Counted from the first letter of the stretch, positions 51,788 to 61,985 are shown. The stretch is DNA of 64,000 nucleotides from Duganella sp. (GCA_026225475.1 JAMFSU010000156.1:1-64000), one strand, 5' to 3'. Translations and numbers: made by a program. The notes: a model not told the origin generated them from the sequence alone.

Positions 51788-52867
51788 ATGGCAGCACCAT
51801 TCTGGCGTGACAAACGCGTTTTCATTACTGGCCATACCGGTTTCAAGGGTAGCTGGCTCTCTTTGTGGTTGCATCGTTACGGCGCCCAGGTGTTCGGCTA
51901 TTCGTTGCCAGCCCCGACCAACCCGAGCCTGTTTCATCTTGCCCGCTTGCAAAATTGCGTGCAGACCACCACAGGTGATGTACGCGATCTGAAACATCTG
52001 ACCGACACCATGGCAGAAGTACAGCCCGATATTGTCTTCCACCTGGCGGCCCAGCCGCTGGTACGTGACTCTTATCACGCGCCGATCGATACCTTCGCCA
52101 CCAACATTATGGGTACCGCCAACCTGCTGGAAGCGGTACGACACACGCCCAGCGTGCGTGCGGCAGTGATCGTCACCAGCGACAAATGCTATGAAAACCG
52201 CGAATGGCTGTGGGGTTACCGCGAAGATGACCCGATGGGCGGCCATGATCCCTACAGCAGCAGCAAAGGTGCAGCCGAACTAATTACCTCGGCCTACCGT
52301 CGCTCGTATTTCAACAAAGAACATGAAGGTGCCGCGGCGATTGCCAGCGTACGTGCGGGCAATGTCATTGGCGGTGGCGATTTTTCGTCCGACCGTCTGA
52401 TTCCCGATTTCATCCGCGCGCTGGAAAAGGATGAACCGGTCAGCATCCGCAGCCCGCATGCGATCCGCCCGTGGCAATTCGTGCTGGAGCCCTTGTCCGG
52501 TTACATGCAGGTAGCCAAACGTCTATACGAAGCCGGCCAGATCTTCGCCGAAGGCTGGAATTTCGGCCCCGCCGATACCGACCTGCAAACGGTGAGCCAA
52601 TTGTGCGCGACCTTCAATCATTCGCTGCACAAGAACGATGTTTCCCCTGTCGAAGTGCGCCTCGAACAACAACCAAGCGCGCCCCATGAAGCAGCCTTCT
52701 TGCGTCTGGATACCTCCAAGGCGCGTCAGCGCCTGGACTGGATTCCCAAGCTGGAGCTATATACCGCGCTGGAAATGACCGCGCAATGGTATGCCGGCTA
52801 CATCAATAATGAAGATCTACGCGATCTGAGCGAAAGCCAGATTGATTTTTACCAGAATCTGACATAA
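51788..52867 (+). CDS. rfbG: CDP-glucose 4,6-dehydratase
   Basis: Extended SDR of 359 residues that converts CDP-glucose to CDP-4-keto-6-deoxyglucose, entry to 3,6-dideoxy and related sugars of O-antigens. It shows RVFITGHTGFKGSWLSLWL (the FKGSW after the glycine motif separates this group from RfbB), LAAQPLVRDSY, VTSDKCYENREW, DPYSSSKGAAE with the Tyr-Lys pair, and RAGNVIGGGDFSSDRLIPD. Start ATG at 51788 with GAGGAAG upstream; the preceding TTG is in frame. Its usual partner RfbF (glucose-1-phosphate cytidylyltransferase) is not in the window. Confidence 0.9.
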   Translation: MAAPFWRDKRVFITGHTGFKGSWLSLWLHRYGAQVFGYSLPAPTNPSLFHLARLQNCVQTTTGDVRDLKHLTDTMAEVQPDIVFHLAAQPLVRDSYHAPIDTFATNIMGTANLLEAVRHTPSVRAAVIVTSDKCYENREWLWGYREDDPMGGHDPYSSSKGAAELITSAYRRSYFNKEHEGAAAIASVRAGNVIGGGDFSSDRLIPDFIRALEKDEPVSIRSPHAIRPWQFVLEPLSGYMQVAKRLYEAGQIFAEGWNFGPADTDLQTVSQLCATFNHSLHKNDVSPVEVRLEQQPSAPHEAAFLRLDTSKARQRLDWIPKLELYTALEMTAQWYAGYINNEDLRDLSESQIDFYQNLT

Positions 52868-52899
52868 TTCAATGCTCTTTCATCGAACTGAGCATTTAC

Positions 52900-53910
52900 A
52901 TGAATATTCTGGTCACCGGCGGTGCTGGTTATATCGGCACACATACGTGCGTGGAGTTGTTGAACGCGGGACATCAAGTTGTCGTCTTTGACAACTTTTG
53001 CAACAGCTTTCCAGAAGCCGTAAGCCGGGTAGAAAAAATCACCAATCGGTCCGTCCCTGTCGTACAGGCAGATGTACGCGATCGCAACGCACTGGAACAG
53101 GCATTGCAGGAACATCATTGCGATGCTGTCATTCATTTCGCGGGACTAAAGGCAGTCGGAGAATCTGTTGAAAAACCTCTCGACTACTATGACAACAATG
53201 TTGTGGGGACCTTACGCCTGCTCGAAGCCATGCAAGCGACTGGCGTCAAGACTTTAGTCTTCAGTTCCTCGGCCACTGTCTACGGCACACCCCAGTTTCT
53301 ACCACTGAGTGAAATACATCCATTAAGTGCCAGCAGCCCTTATGGACGCAGCAAGATCATGATCGAGGAAATATTGCGTGATTATCATATTGCCAATTCA
53401 GATTGGCATATTGCGTTATTACGCTATTTCAATCCAGTTGGCGCCCACGAAAGTGGCCTGATCGGTGAGGATCCGCAAGGCACCCCCAACAACCTGATGC
53501 CCTTTGTCGCACAAGTAGCGATAGGTAAACGGCAACAACTCAATATCTGGGGCGGAGACTATGACACCCCGGACGGTACAGGTGTGCGTGATTTCATTCA
53601 TGTAGTCGATCTAGCTATCGGTCACCTCAATGCCCTGGAATATCTCAAATCGCCGCAATGCTTCACCGTCAATTTTGGCACCGGAAAAGGATATAGCGTA
53701 CTCGACGTACTCAAAGCGTTTGAGAAAGCTTGCGGCAAAAAACTGCCCTATACGATTGCACCGAGACGTGCTGGCGATATTGGCAAGTTCTATGCCGACC
53801 CCTCGCTGGCCAAGTCGGCTTTGGGTTGGACCGCAAAGCGTTCACTCGATGCTATGTGCGCCGATAGCTGGCGCTGGCAAAGCCGCAACCCAAATGGCTT
53901 TCGCAATTAA
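52900..53910 (+). CDS. galE: UDP-glucose 4-epimerase
   Basis: Interconverts UDP-glucose and UDP-galactose (or the N-acetyl forms). The 336-residue product has [34 protein letters not shown], the SSSATVYG serine region, SPYGRSK with catalytic Tyr/Lys, and [15 protein letters not shown]. 32 bp separate it from rfbG, 20 bp from rfbB. From this gene to rfbD the sequence looks more AT-rich, with more A/T-ending codons than the housekeeping genes nearby, suggesting transfer. Confidence 0.93.
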   Translation: MNILVTGGAGYIGTHTCVELLNAGHQVVVFDNFCNSFPEAVSRVEKITNRSVPVVQADVRDRNALEQALQEHHCDAVIHFAGLKAVGESVEKPLDYYDNNVVGTLRLLEAMQATGVKTLVFSSSATVYGTPQFLPLSEIHPLSASSPYGRSKIMIEEILRDYHIANSDWHIALLRYFNPVGAHESGLIGEDPQGTPNNLMPFVAQVAIGKRQQLNIWGGDYDTPDGTGVRDFIHVVDLAIGHLNALEYLKSPQCFTVNFGTGKGYSVLDVLKAFEKACGKKLPYTIAPRRAGDIGKFYADPSLAKSALGWTAKRSLDAMCADSWRWQSRNPNGFRN

Positions 53911-53930
53911 CGACCTACACGGAACAGATC

Positions 53931-54995
53931 ATGATTTTTGTCACTGGCGGTGCCGGCTTCATCGGCAGCAATTTCATTCTCGATTATTTATCGCAGCACG
54001 ACGAACACGTGCTCAATATCGATAAGCTGACATATGCTGGCAATCCTTACAATCTGGCCAGCCTGGAAAACGACTCGCGCTACCATTTCGTGCAGGCCGA
54101 CATCAACGATAGTGCCACGCTCAAAAGTCTTTTTGAACAACATCGCCCACGCGCGATCTTGCATTTTGCGGCAGAGAGCCACGTTGATCGGTCTATTCAT
54201 AGCCCCGGCGATTTTATCCATACCAACGTAAATGGCACCTTTTCTTTGCTGGAAGTTACTCGCCAATACTGGTCTGAGCTACCAGCGGCGGAAAAAGAAC
54301 ACTTCCGATTTCTACACGTATCAACCGATGAAGTGTACGGCACACTCGGGCCAACTGATGCGCCCTTTAGCGAGACAACAGCATACGCACCGAACAGCCC
54401 CTATTCGGCTTCTAAAGCTGCATCGGACCATTTGGTACGGGCCTACCATCATACCTATGGGCTGCCAACGCTGACCACAAATTGTTCCAACAATTATGGT
54501 CCCTATCACTTCCCTGAAAAACTGATTCCGCTGGTCATTCTCAATGCGCTCGACGGTAAGTCATTACCGATCTATGGTGACGGACAACAAATACGTGATT
54601 GGCTTTTCGTTACGGATCACTGCACTGCAATTCGCCAGGTGTTGGCACGTGGAATTCCTGGTGAAACGTATAACATTGGCGGATGGAACGAAAAAACCAA
54701 TCTCATAGTCGTGCAAACCTTATGCGACCTACTCGACCGACTCAAACCAAAAGCCGACGGTAGTTATCGAGATCAGATTACATTTGTCCAGGATCGCCCC
54801 GGACACGATCGCCGGTATGCCATCGATTCTCGCAAACTGAAATGCGAACTGGATTGGGAACCAGTAGAAACGTTCGAAACCGGCATTGAGAAAACCGTCA
54901 AGTGGTATCTCTCCCATCCGGACTGGGTTGCTAATATTCGCTCAGGCGATTATCTCAACTGGATTAAGCTGCATTACGGCACCGAACAACAATGA
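53931..54995 (+). CDS. rfbB: dTDP-glucose 4,6-dehydratase
   Basis: First committed step from dTDP-glucose to dTDP-L-rhamnose. The 354-residue extended SDR shows [32 protein letters not shown] with the catalytic Asp-Glu pair, [26 protein letters not shown] and [12 protein letters not shown]. No rfbA is present in the cluster, so dTDP-glucose must come from an enzyme encoded elsewhere. Confidence 0.96.
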   Translation: MIFVTGGAGFIGSNFILDYLSQHDEHVLNIDKLTYAGNPYNLASLENDSRYHFVQADINDSATLKSLFEQHRPRAILHFAAESHVDRSIHSPGDFIHTNVNGTFSLLEVTRQYWSELPAAEKEHFRFLHVSTDEVYGTLGPTDAPFSETTAYAPNSPYSASKAASDHLVRAYHHTYGLPTLTTNCSNNYGPYHFPEKLIPLVILNALDGKSLPIYGDGQQIRDWLFVTDHCTAIRQVLARGIPGETYNIGGWNEKTNLIVVQTLCDLLDRLKPKADGSYRDQITFVQDRPGHDRRYAIDSRKLKCELDWEPVETFETGIEKTVKWYLSHPDWVANIRSGDYLNWIKLHYGTEQQ

Positions 54996-55053
54996 TAAAT
55001 ATCATCGTATCCAGCCGATACCTGTAAGCCAATTACATAATTTCAGCAACGAA

Positions 55054-55599
55054 ATGCAAATCATCGAAACCGCATTATCAGAAGTGTTTATCCTTGAACC
55101 AACAGTGTTCAGTGATGCCCGTGGGTTCTTTTTTGAGCATTTCAACGTTCGTGATTTCGCAAATACGACCGGATTCAACGGCACTTTCGTGCAGGACAAT
55201 CACTCGAAATCGATTGGCAACGTCTTGCGCGGCTTACATTATCAAGTCCGGCAACCACAGGGAAAACTGGTCCGAGTCATTGCAGGTGAAGTCTTGGACG
55301 TCGTCGTCGATATCCGTAAGAGTTCACCAACATTCGGTCGTTGGATCAGCACGGTACTTTCTGCCGACAACAAACGCGCGCATTGGATTCCTGCAGGTTT
55401 TGCACATGGTTTTCTCGTACGTAGCGAAACTGCCGAGCTCTCCTACAAGACAACTGACTACTGGGCGCCGGAGATGGAGCGCTGTATCTTATGGAACGAT
55501 CCTCAGCTCAATATCGACTGGCAATTTTCTGGCACACCTATCCTCTCGGACAAAGATAGAGCGGGTACCCAACTAGCTAACGCGGAGATATTTCCCTGA
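55054..55599 (+). CDS. rfbC: dTDP-4-dehydrorhamnose 3,5-epimerase
   Basis: Cupin-fold epimerase acting between RfbB and RfbD. The 181-residue product has VFILEPTVFSDARGFFFEHFN, FVQDNHSKSIGNVLRGLHYQ with the catalytic histidine, and IPAGFAHGFLV. The true start is the ATG at 55054; the same frame stays open into the end of rfbB, but only from here does it resemble the family. Its TGA overlaps the proposed CTG start of rfbD. Confidence 0.94.
   Translation: MQIIETALSEVFILEPTVFSDARGFFFEHFNVRDFANTTGFNGTFVQDNHSKSIGNVLRGLHYQVRQPQGKLVRVIAGEVLDVVVDIRKSSPTFGRWISTVLSADNKRAHWIPAGFAHGFLVRSETAELSYKTTDYWAPEMERCILWNDPQLNIDWQFSGTPILSDKDRAGTQLANAEIFP
55584..55598 (+). promoter_or_regulatory. Ribosome-binding site and CTG start deciding rfbD
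   Basis: GGAG at 55584-55587 stands eight bases before CTG (55596-55598). Starting there yields the RmlD-typical (M)KILLTGQSGQLG. The only other candidate, TTG at 55605, would cut off the first beta strand. Confidence 0.6.
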
Positions 55600-56531
55600 A
55601 AATCTTGCTTACCGGACAAAGTGGGCAACTAGGGAAGTTGTTCGCAGCCGAGCTGAGAAAAAATGCAGAAGTCATTGCGCCCTCTCGCCTCGAAATGGAT
55701 CTGGAACGACCGCAACAGGTACGCGAATTTATCCGTTCAGTTCAACCTCAGTTAATCGTCAATACAGCTGCCTATACAGCGGTTGACCATGCCGAGTCAG
55801 ACCCCGCCACTACCTTGCGAGTCAATACAGAGGCACCAGGAATTCTGGCGGAGGAAGCGCATCGTCTAAGTGCGGCACTTATTCACTATTCAACCGACTA
55901 TGTTTTTGACGGAACACAAACAGCTCCGTACGATGAAAACGACAGCCCGCAACCAATCAACGTTTACGGTCGTAGCAAACAACTCGGAGAGCACCTCATC
56001 TCTAGTCGCTGTCAAGCGTACTGGATCGTGCGCTGCAGCTGGATTTATTCACCTCACGGCAGAAATTTCTTGCGCACATTCTGGCAGCTCGCTCAAGAGC
56101 GCGAGCATTTAAATGTCGTAGACGATCAAATTGGCGCGCCTACTTCGGCACGCTTCATCGTCGCCGCCACTTCGCACATGATTGGCAAAGCAATGCAGTC
56201 GCCCATGGCCTTATATGACTACATTAGGCAGACATCCGGCATCTACCATATGACTGCCGGTGGCCAAACATCCTGGCACGGCATGGCAACGCATATTTTG
56301 CAACACATGGAACAGGCAGGCATGCCGCTCAAACTTACACAGAAGAACTTGATCGCAATTGCTTCAGAAAATTTTCCAACATCTGCACAGCGCCCTCTGA
56401 ATTCGAGACTGAATATCGAAAAATTAAAACGGATATTTCAGCTCGATATCCCAGAATGGCGCGATGAACTAGACGCCTGTATTTCCGAATTACTGCAAAA
56501 ATCGACAAGGCCTGTTAACCGGGATAACTGA
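55596..56531 (+). CDS. rfbD: dTDP-4-dehydrorhamnose reductase
   Basis: Final, NADPH-dependent step to dTDP-L-rhamnose. The 311-residue product has the Rossmann motif LTGQSGQLG at the very N-terminus, NTAAYTAVDHAES, STDYVFDG, the YGRSKQLGE Tyr-Lys pair and RCSWIYSPHGRNFL. The start appears to be CTG at 55596, overlapping the rfbC stop as CTGA. No ATG or GTG is available, and the next candidate (TTG 55605) removes residues before LTG that all homologues carry. The convergent gene on the other side is a sialyltransferase-like protein. Confidence 0.9.
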   Translation: MKILLTGQSGQLGKLFAAELRKNAEVIAPSRLEMDLERPQQVREFIRSVQPQLIVNTAAYTAVDHAESDPATTLRVNTEAPGILAEEAHRLSAALIHYSTDYVFDGTQTAPYDENDSPQPINVYGRSKQLGEHLISSRCQAYWIVRCSWIYSPHGRNFLRTFWQLAQEREHLNVVDDQIGAPTSARFIVAATSHMIGKAMQSPMALYDYIRQTSGIYHMTAGGQTSWHGMATHILQHMEQAGMPLKLTQKNLIAIASENFPTSAQRPLNSRLNIEKLKRIFQLDIPEWRDELDACISELLQKSTRPVNRDN

Positions 56532-56597
56532 CAACTTGTATCTGTAAAAAAGAGATTTAATGGCATATTGGGATTGGTCGATTGCCGCCGCCACATC

Positions 56598-57590
56598 TCA
56601 ATCCAGCTTGATCCCAATGAACTTGTCTGCGCCCTGCAACTGCTTGATATAACGCACAGCCGACGACGGATTGATCACCACAAACTTGCTGAAGTTATAC
56701 AGTGACGACTCAAAACCCATGGCAAACCCGTTCATCTCAAAAAATTCTTGATACGCAGTGCCATAACGGTACATCTCATTCTTGAAATCGGGATGCAGAT
56801 GCACATCATCCGATGGATGAAATTTGATCACCAGCGAGCCGCCCTGATCCGCCAGCACTGCGCTCTGTGTGCGCAGCATCATGATGACGCCATACAGCAT
56901 CTTATCCAGCAGCGGCTTGTTCTTGGCGTGCACCGCATGCAGATTGATGATATTGGGCAGCATGCAAAGCCAGATATTTTCACCTTCGGGAATGATCTCG
57001 ATACGCTCCAGCTCCAGCACGGTCACATTACTCAACAGCGTAAAAGCCTGCGGCGAAATACAAAAGGCACCGCCGTATTGCGCACTGGAGGCATCGAAAA
57101 AGAATGACTTCATGCTGTTGATCTCTTGCAGGCCAGCACGATCAATCTTGAGCGTTTCCATGATGCCGCGCGCTTCCAGCATGGCGACCAAAGCATCAAC
57201 ATCGACTTCACGACTCGGCCACGCTTGTGTCACGTTCACTGTGTCGTAGGCAGCGTCGCCTTCTTCGATATAGAACACCTTGCGTACCACACCCGCCAGC
57301 TTCAATAGTTTGCCGGCCAGATATCCGCTGTGCGGCACATACAGATTCAACCCGAAGTTGTCATGGCCTTGCAAACCCTGGCAAATGCTTTCGAGGAAAT
57401 TACCAACCCGGTCCATTTCCCAAATGCCGTCATCTTCCACGACAATGTGCGCACCAGGCCATGGGGTGTTTCTGCCACACACCACCAAAGGCGTGTTCTT
57501 GAGATAACCATTGTCATGCAGGTGACGCCCAATCGAATAAGTAATCGGACTATGGACATACATCAGGTCAATCATTGTTTCAGTTTGCAT
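56598..57590 (-). CDS. Putative glycosyltransferase with bacterial sialyltransferase-type motifs
   Basis: A 330-residue soluble protein without signal peptide or membrane segments. I do not recognise a named orthologue, but it carries in order the short motifs shared by bacterial sialyltransferase families (GT38, GT52, GT80): an acidic-acidic-glycine EEG (109-111) after VFYI, HP (258-259) in IKFHPSD, and two serine motifs, FESS (293-296) and NPSS (307-310). Spacing and total length suit a two-lobed GT-B enzyme using CMP-linked sugar. It faces the rhamnose gene cluster, a natural setting for an O-antigen or capsule enzyme. Unknown: donor, acceptor, and whether it transfers sialic acid or a related nonulosonate or Kdo. 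No CMP-sugar synthetase is in the window. Confidence 0.5.
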   Translation of the reverse strand: MQTETMIDLMYVHSPITYSIGRHLHDNGYLKNTPLVVCGRNTPWPGAHIVVEDDGIWEMDRVGNFLESICQGLQGHDNFGLNLYVPHSGYLAGKLLKLAGVVRKVFYIEEGDAAYDTVNVTQAWPSREVDVDALVAMLEARGIMETLKIDRAGLQEINSMKSFFFDASSAQYGGAFCISPQAFTLLSNVTVLELERIEIIPEGENIWLCMLPNIINLHAVHAKNKPLLDKMLYGVIMMLRTQSAVLADQGGSLVIKFHPSDDVHLHPDFKNEMYRYGTAYQEFFEMNGFAMGFESSLYNFSKFVVINPSSAVRYIKQLQGADKFIGIKLD

Positions 57591-57977
57591 CGTCTATCCA
57601 GAGTAAAAGCATCGGGGCAGCCTTGGAACGCTCTTTTTGTTCTTGGGTTCTGCCGCTGCGCATTGTTCGTCATTGCCATTGCTTCACATCGGCCAAATTA
57701 CAGAGCGAACTATGCCAGTCTATGGCAAATTAAAACATGTGCACCCACGCCATCAATGCACGATTAACGAGGCTTTTATCGTTCATTCCTGCCGACAGGC
57801 AAGATTCTTATTTCGTGATTTTCGACAGCAAAATACCGATCTATAACGTAGATGTCCCGATTTATGGCGCCAATACCGAATACGGCACATGATAAACTCA
57901 CTGTCTAGGCGCTTCCAACCGCCTCCGTATTGCCGTTTTTATCCCCTATCCATTGTTTATTGCCGCCATTTCGCCCT
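57591..57977. other. Divergent intergenic region, glycosyltransferase / glmU
   Basis: About 390 bp with promoters for both neighbours presumably inside. No gene, RNA or strong promoter hexamer pair was recognised. A TGATAAACT at 57891-57899 could be a -10 element for glmU. Confidence 0.4.
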
Positions 57978-59336
57978 ATGAACATCGTCATCCTCGCTGC
58001 CGGCATGGGCAAACGCATGCAATCTGCGTTACCCAAAGTCCTCCACCCACTCGCCGGCAAGCCGCTGCTGGCCCATGTGGTCGACACTGCCAAAACACTG
58101 CAACCCGGCAAGCTATGCATCGTCTACGGTCATGGCGGTGACGCGGTGCCATCAAGCTTCAACGACAACACCCTGAGCTTTGCACTACAGGCGCCGCAAC
58201 TAGGGACCGGCCATGCTGTGGCTCAGGCCATGCCGCAACTCGATGACCAGGTGCCAACATTGATCCTCTATGGCGATGTGCCGCTGACCACCCCCGCCAC
58301 CTTGCAACGCCTGCTTGCCAGCGCCGGTACCGACAAACTCGCGGTGCTGACCCTCAGCGTGGCAGATCCCAGCGGCTATGGCCGCATCGTGCGCGAAAAC
58401 GGCAAGATCGTGCGCATCGTCGAACAAAAGGATGCCAATGCCAGCGAACGCGCCATTGGCGAGATCAACACCGGCATCATCGTCGCCCCCACCGGCAAGT
58501 TACGCCAATGGCTGGCAGCGCTGTCCAACGAGAACGCCCAGGGCGAGTATTACCTGACCGACGTGATTGCCAGCGCAGTTGCCGACGGTGTCGAAATCGT
58601 CTCAGCGCAACCCGACGACATCGCAGAAACCCTGGGCGTGAACAGCAAGTTGCAACTGGCCGAACTGGAACGTATGCATCAACGTCGTGTCGCCAATGCC
58701 TTGTTGGAGCAAGGCGTCACGCTGCTCGATCCGGCGCGCCTGGATGTGCGTGGCACATTGCAATGTGGACGCGACGTCAGTATCGACGTCAATTGCCTGT
58801 TCGAAGGCAAGGTAGTGATCGAAGACGGTGCCGTCATCGGCGCCAACTGCGTCATCCGCGATGCGCACATCGGTGCACGGGTACAGATCAAGCCGTTTTC
58901 GCACATTGACGGTGCTGTGATCGGCAAGGCGGCACAAATCGGCCCCTATGCACGCTTGCGCCCCGGCGCCGAACTCGGCGAGGAAGTACACATCGGCAAC
59001 TTCGTGGAAGTCAAGAAAAGCACCATCGCCGCGCGCAGCAAGGCCAATCACCTGGCTTACATTGGCGACGCCACGATCGGCTCGGGCGTCAATGTTGGTG
59101 CTGGTGTGATTACCTGCAACTATGACGGCGTCAACAAATTTGAAACCATCATCGAAGACGACGTCTTCGTCGGCAGCGACAGTCAATTGATTGCCCCGGT
59201 ACGCATCGGCAAGGGCGCCACCATCGGTGCTGGCACCACACTGACCAAGGATGCACCGGCCGGACAATTGACGCTGTCACGCGCCAAGCAGATGTCATTG
59301 GCCGGCTGGGTACGCCCGGTCAAGATCAAAAAATAA
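57978..59336 (+). CDS. glmU: Bifunctional N-acetylglucosamine-1-phosphate uridyltransferase / glucosamine-1-phosphate acetyltransferase
   Basis: Makes UDP-GlcNAc for peptidoglycan and LPS. The 452-residue product has the N-terminal nucleotidyltransferase ([27 protein letters not shown]) and the C-terminal left-handed beta-helix acetyltransferase with hexapeptide repeats ([13 protein letters not shown] through [14 protein letters not shown]). Start ATG at 57978; an upstream frame extension lacks similarity. Only the Lrp-like gene separates it from glmS, so two steps of the pathway are clustered. Confidence 0.97.
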   Translation: MNIVILAAGMGKRMQSALPKVLHPLAGKPLLAHVVDTAKTLQPGKLCIVYGHGGDAVPSSFNDNTLSFALQAPQLGTGHAVAQAMPQLDDQVPTLILYGDVPLTTPATLQRLLASAGTDKLAVLTLSVADPSGYGRIVRENGKIVRIVEQKDANASERAIGEINTGIIVAPTGKLRQWLAALSNENAQGEYYLTDVIASAVADGVEIVSAQPDDIAETLGVNSKLQLAELERMHQRRVANALLEQGVTLLDPARLDVRGTLQCGRDVSIDVNCLFEGKVVIEDGAVIGANCVIRDAHIGARVQIKPFSHIDGAVIGKAAQIGPYARLRPGAELGEEVHIGNFVEVKKSTIAARSKANHLAYIGDATIGSGVNVGAGVITCNYDGVNKFETIIEDDVFVGSDSQLIAPVRIGKGATIGAGTTLTKDAPAGQLTLSRAKQMSLAGWVRPVKIKK

Positions 59337-59369
59337 GCAGCAACGGGAGCGTCGTTATCTATCTAGAAC

Positions 59370-59840
59370 TCAAACGGCGATCCTGGTTTCAAACTTGCTG
59401 CGGTGAATTGAAAAGTAACTGCGCACATTACGCACGTTTTTATGGGTGGCAAACAAGCGATGCGCCAAGGCATGGTAAGCCGGCATGTCTGCCACCTGCA
59501 CCATCAGCACGAAGTCCGGCCCCGGCGACACCCGGTAACACTGCAACACCGCCGCTTCTGCCGCCACTAGCTGCTCAAACTCCACTTGCTGCTCATCACC
59601 TTGTTGATCGAGCGTGATTTCCACAATCGCCGTCAAAGCGGGCCCCAGTTTTTCCGGCGCCAGCAACGCAACCTGACGCACGATCACCCCGGTATCGACC
59701 AGACGCTTGACACGGCGCAGGCAGGTCGGTGCCGAAGCATGCACCCGCTCCGCCAATTGATGATTGGTCTGTGCGGCATCATCCTGCAGCACATTCAAGA
59801 TCCGCTTATCCAAATCATCCAATATCAACATATCATCCAT
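59370..59840 (-). CDS. Lrp/AsnC family transcriptional regulator
   Basis: A 156-residue regulator: N-terminal helix-turn-helix (DDLDKRILNVLQDDAAQTNHQLAERVHASAPTCLRRVKRL) and C-terminal RAM/ligand-binding domain (VLQCYRVSPGPDFVLMVQVADMPAYHAL). It is divergent to glmS, with 139 bp between them holding repeated TATTTCA-type palindromic words, so it probably autoregulates and may affect glmS. The effector amino acid is unknown. Confidence 0.9.
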   Translation of the reverse strand: MDDMLILDDLDKRILNVLQDDAAQTNHQLAERVHASAPTCLRRVKRLVDTGVIVRQVALLAPEKLGPALTAIVEITLDQQGDEQQVEFEQLVAAEAAVLQCYRVSPGPDFVLMVQVADMPAYHALAHRLFATHKNVRNVRSYFSIHRSKFETRIAV

Positions 59841-59854
59841 TTTTTATAATTTAT

Positions 59855-59928
59855 TGAAATATTATTTCACACATTAATATCAATGAAATATTTAGTCAAT
59901 AACTATATTATTTAGAAATCTTATTTCA
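59855..59928. promoter_or_regulatory. Candidate Lrp-type operator pair between the regulator and glmS
   Basis: Two related near-palindromic 15-mers, TGAAATATTATTTCA (59855-59869) and AGAAATCTTATTTCA (59914-59928), plus a TGAAATATTT half at 59884, in very AT-rich DNA. Centres are 59 bp apart, close to six helical turns, as expected for a wrapping Lrp-type octamer. Confidence 0.5.
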
Positions 59929-59979
59929 CACCATCTCTCCTAAGATAGCCACATTCATTCATCTACTGAAAGGCCCATC

Positions 59980-61797
59980 ATGTGCGGTATCGTCGGCGCA
60001 GTCGCGCAAAAAGATGTCACTCCCATCCTGCTAGAGGGCCTGAAACGTCTCGAATATCGTGGCTACGACTCCTGCGGCGTGGCAGTCCACACCGATGGCA
60101 AGTTGCAACGTGCACGCAGCACCTCCCGCGTGGCCGAACTGCAAAAGCAGGTCGCCGAAACCCATCTAAGCGGCTTCACCGGTATTGCACATACCCGCTG
60201 GGCCACGCACGGCGCGCCAGCCACGCACAATGCCCACCCGCATTTCTCGCGTGACCGTATCGCCCTGGTGCATAACGGCATCATCGAAAACTACGAAGAG
60301 CTGCGCGCTGAACTGCAAGCCGTCGGCTACCTATTTGAAAGCCAGACCGATACCGAGGTGATCGCCCATCTGGTCGACCACATGTACAGCGGCGACCTGT
60401 TCGACACCGTGCAACACGCCGTGCGCCGCCTCACCGGTGCCTACGCCATTGCCGTCTTCTGCGTCGATGAGCCTCACCGGGTAGTGGCAGCACGCAAGGG
60501 GTCGCCACTCATCGTCGGCGTCGGCCAGGGCGAAAACTTCGTCGCCTCTGACGCCATGGCACTGGCTGGCACTACCGACCAGATCATCTTCCTGGAAGAA
60601 GGCGATGTCGTGGATCTGCAATTGCAACGCTACTGGATCGTCGACGGCAGCGGCAAGTCAGTCGAACGCGAAGTCAAAACCGTGCACGCCTTCACCAGCG
60701 CCGTCGAACTCGGCCCTTACCAGCATTACATGCAAAAGGAAATTTTCGAGCAACCACGCGCGATTGCCGATACGCTCGAAGGCGTTGAGAGCATCATGCC
60801 CGAGCTGTTCGGCGATCAAGCCCACAAGATTTTCAAGAAGGCTAACTCAGTGCTGATTCTGGCCTGCGGCACCAGCTACTATTCCGGCCTGACCGCCAAG
60901 TACTGGCTCGAATCGATCGCCAAGATTCCCGTCAACGTCGAAATTGCCAGCGAATACCGCTATCGCGACAGCGTCCCCAACCCGAACAGCCTGGTCGTGA
61001 CCATTTCGCAAAGCGGCGAAACTGCCGATACCCTGGCCGCGCTCAAACATGCGCGAGCGCAAGGCATGCTGCACACGCTGACGATTTGCAACGTCGCCAC
61101 CAGCGCCATGGTGCGTGAATCGGCGCTGGCCTATATCACACGCGCCGGCGTCGAAGTCGGTGTGGCCTCGACCAAGGCCTTCACGACACAACTGGCGGCG
61201 TTATTCCTGTTGACACTGGCGCTGGCGCAAACCCGCGGCCTGCTCAGCGACGAACAAGAAAGCCAGCATCTCAAAGCCATGCGTCATCTGCCAGCCGCCC
61301 TGCAAAGCGTGCTTGCGTTGGAGCCGAGCATTGCCGCCTGGGCAGAAGCTTTTGCACGCAAGGAAAACGCCCTGTTCCTCGGTCGCGGCCTGCATTATCC
61401 GATTGCACTAGAGGGCGCGCTCAAGCTCAAGGAAATCACCTACATCCATGCCGAAGCCTACGCTGCCGGCGAACTCAAACACGGCCCGCTGGCGTTGGTC
61501 ACAGAGGAAATGCCGGTGGTCACCGTCGCGCCCAATGACGCCCTGATCGAAAAACTCAAGTCCAACATGCAAGAAGTCCGCGCCCGTGGCGGCCAACTCT
61601 ATGTGTTCGCAGATGCCGGCTCCAGCATCACCTCCAGCGAAGGCGTGCACGTGATTCGTTTGCCGGAAAACTACGGCCTACTGTCGCCGATCCTGCATGT
61701 GGTGCCGCTGCAATTGCTGGCGTATCATACTGCGCTGGCGCGCGGGACTGACGTGGACAAGCCGCGCAATTTGGCGAAATCAGTGACGGTAGAGTGA
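59980..61797 (+). CDS. glmS: Glutamine--fructose-6-phosphate aminotransferase (isomerizing)
   Basis: First step of hexosamine synthesis: fructose-6-phosphate plus glutamine to glucosamine-6-phosphate. The 605-residue product begins MCGIVGAV with the Cys nucleophile after Met removal. It has the Ntn amidotransferase domain (GRYDS-like [23 protein letters not shown]) and two SIS isomerase domains ([30 protein letters not shown]), ending AKSVTVE. No glmS ribozyme is expected or seen in this Gram-negative leader. Confidence 0.97.
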   Translation: MCGIVGAVAQKDVTPILLEGLKRLEYRGYDSCGVAVHTDGKLQRARSTSRVAELQKQVAETHLSGFTGIAHTRWATHGAPATHNAHPHFSRDRIALVHNGIIENYEELRAELQAVGYLFESQTDTEVIAHLVDHMYSGDLFDTVQHAVRRLTGAYAIAVFCVDEPHRVVAARKGSPLIVGVGQGENFVASDAMALAGTTDQIIFLEEGDVVDLQLQRYWIVDGSGKSVEREVKTVHAFTSAVELGPYQHYMQKEIFEQPRAIADTLEGVESIMPELFGDQAHKIFKKANSVLILACGTSYYSGLTAKYWLESIAKIPVNVEIASEYRYRDSVPNPNSLVVTISQSGETADTLAALKHARAQGMLHTLTICNVATSAMVRESALAYITRAGVEVGVASTKAFTTQLAALFLLTLALAQTRGLLSDEQESQHLKAMRHLPAALQSVLALEPSIAAWAEAFARKENALFLGRGLHYPIALEGALKLKEITYIHAEAYAAGELKHGPLALVTEEMPVVTVAPNDALIEKLKSNMQEVRARGGQLYVFADAGSSITSSEGVHVIRLPENYGLLSPILHVVPLQLLAYHTALARGTDVDKPRNLAKSVTVE

Positions 61798-61839
61798 TGC
61801 GCTTTGAAATGTTTAACTACTGTTCTGTACAATTAAAGT

Positions 61840-61985
61840 CTGAGACATATTAATAATCCCTGAGACAGTTCGGCCATTTATTATAGGCCGCAGTGCTCGG
61901 CCTTATGGGGAAAAGTAATTGGCTCTGAGTTATCGCCTGGAACGATGTAATTGCGAAATCAGATTCGAGAGGGGGATTGTCTCAG
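61840..61985. repeat. CTGAGACA direct and inverted repeats at a decayed IS end
   Basis: CTGAGACA at 61840-61847 and 61860-61867, and the inverted TGTCTCAG at 61978-61985. Between them are two TCGGCC-containing words (61870, 61898). Multiple short terminal repeats are typical of IS21-family ends, and an IS21-type transposase fragment follows. Confidence 0.45.

Noticed and set aside
59840..59980. glmS ribozyme
   Set aside because: The leader is about 100 nt of AT-rich DNA without the conserved ribozyme core; the ribozyme is typical of Gram-positive glmS.
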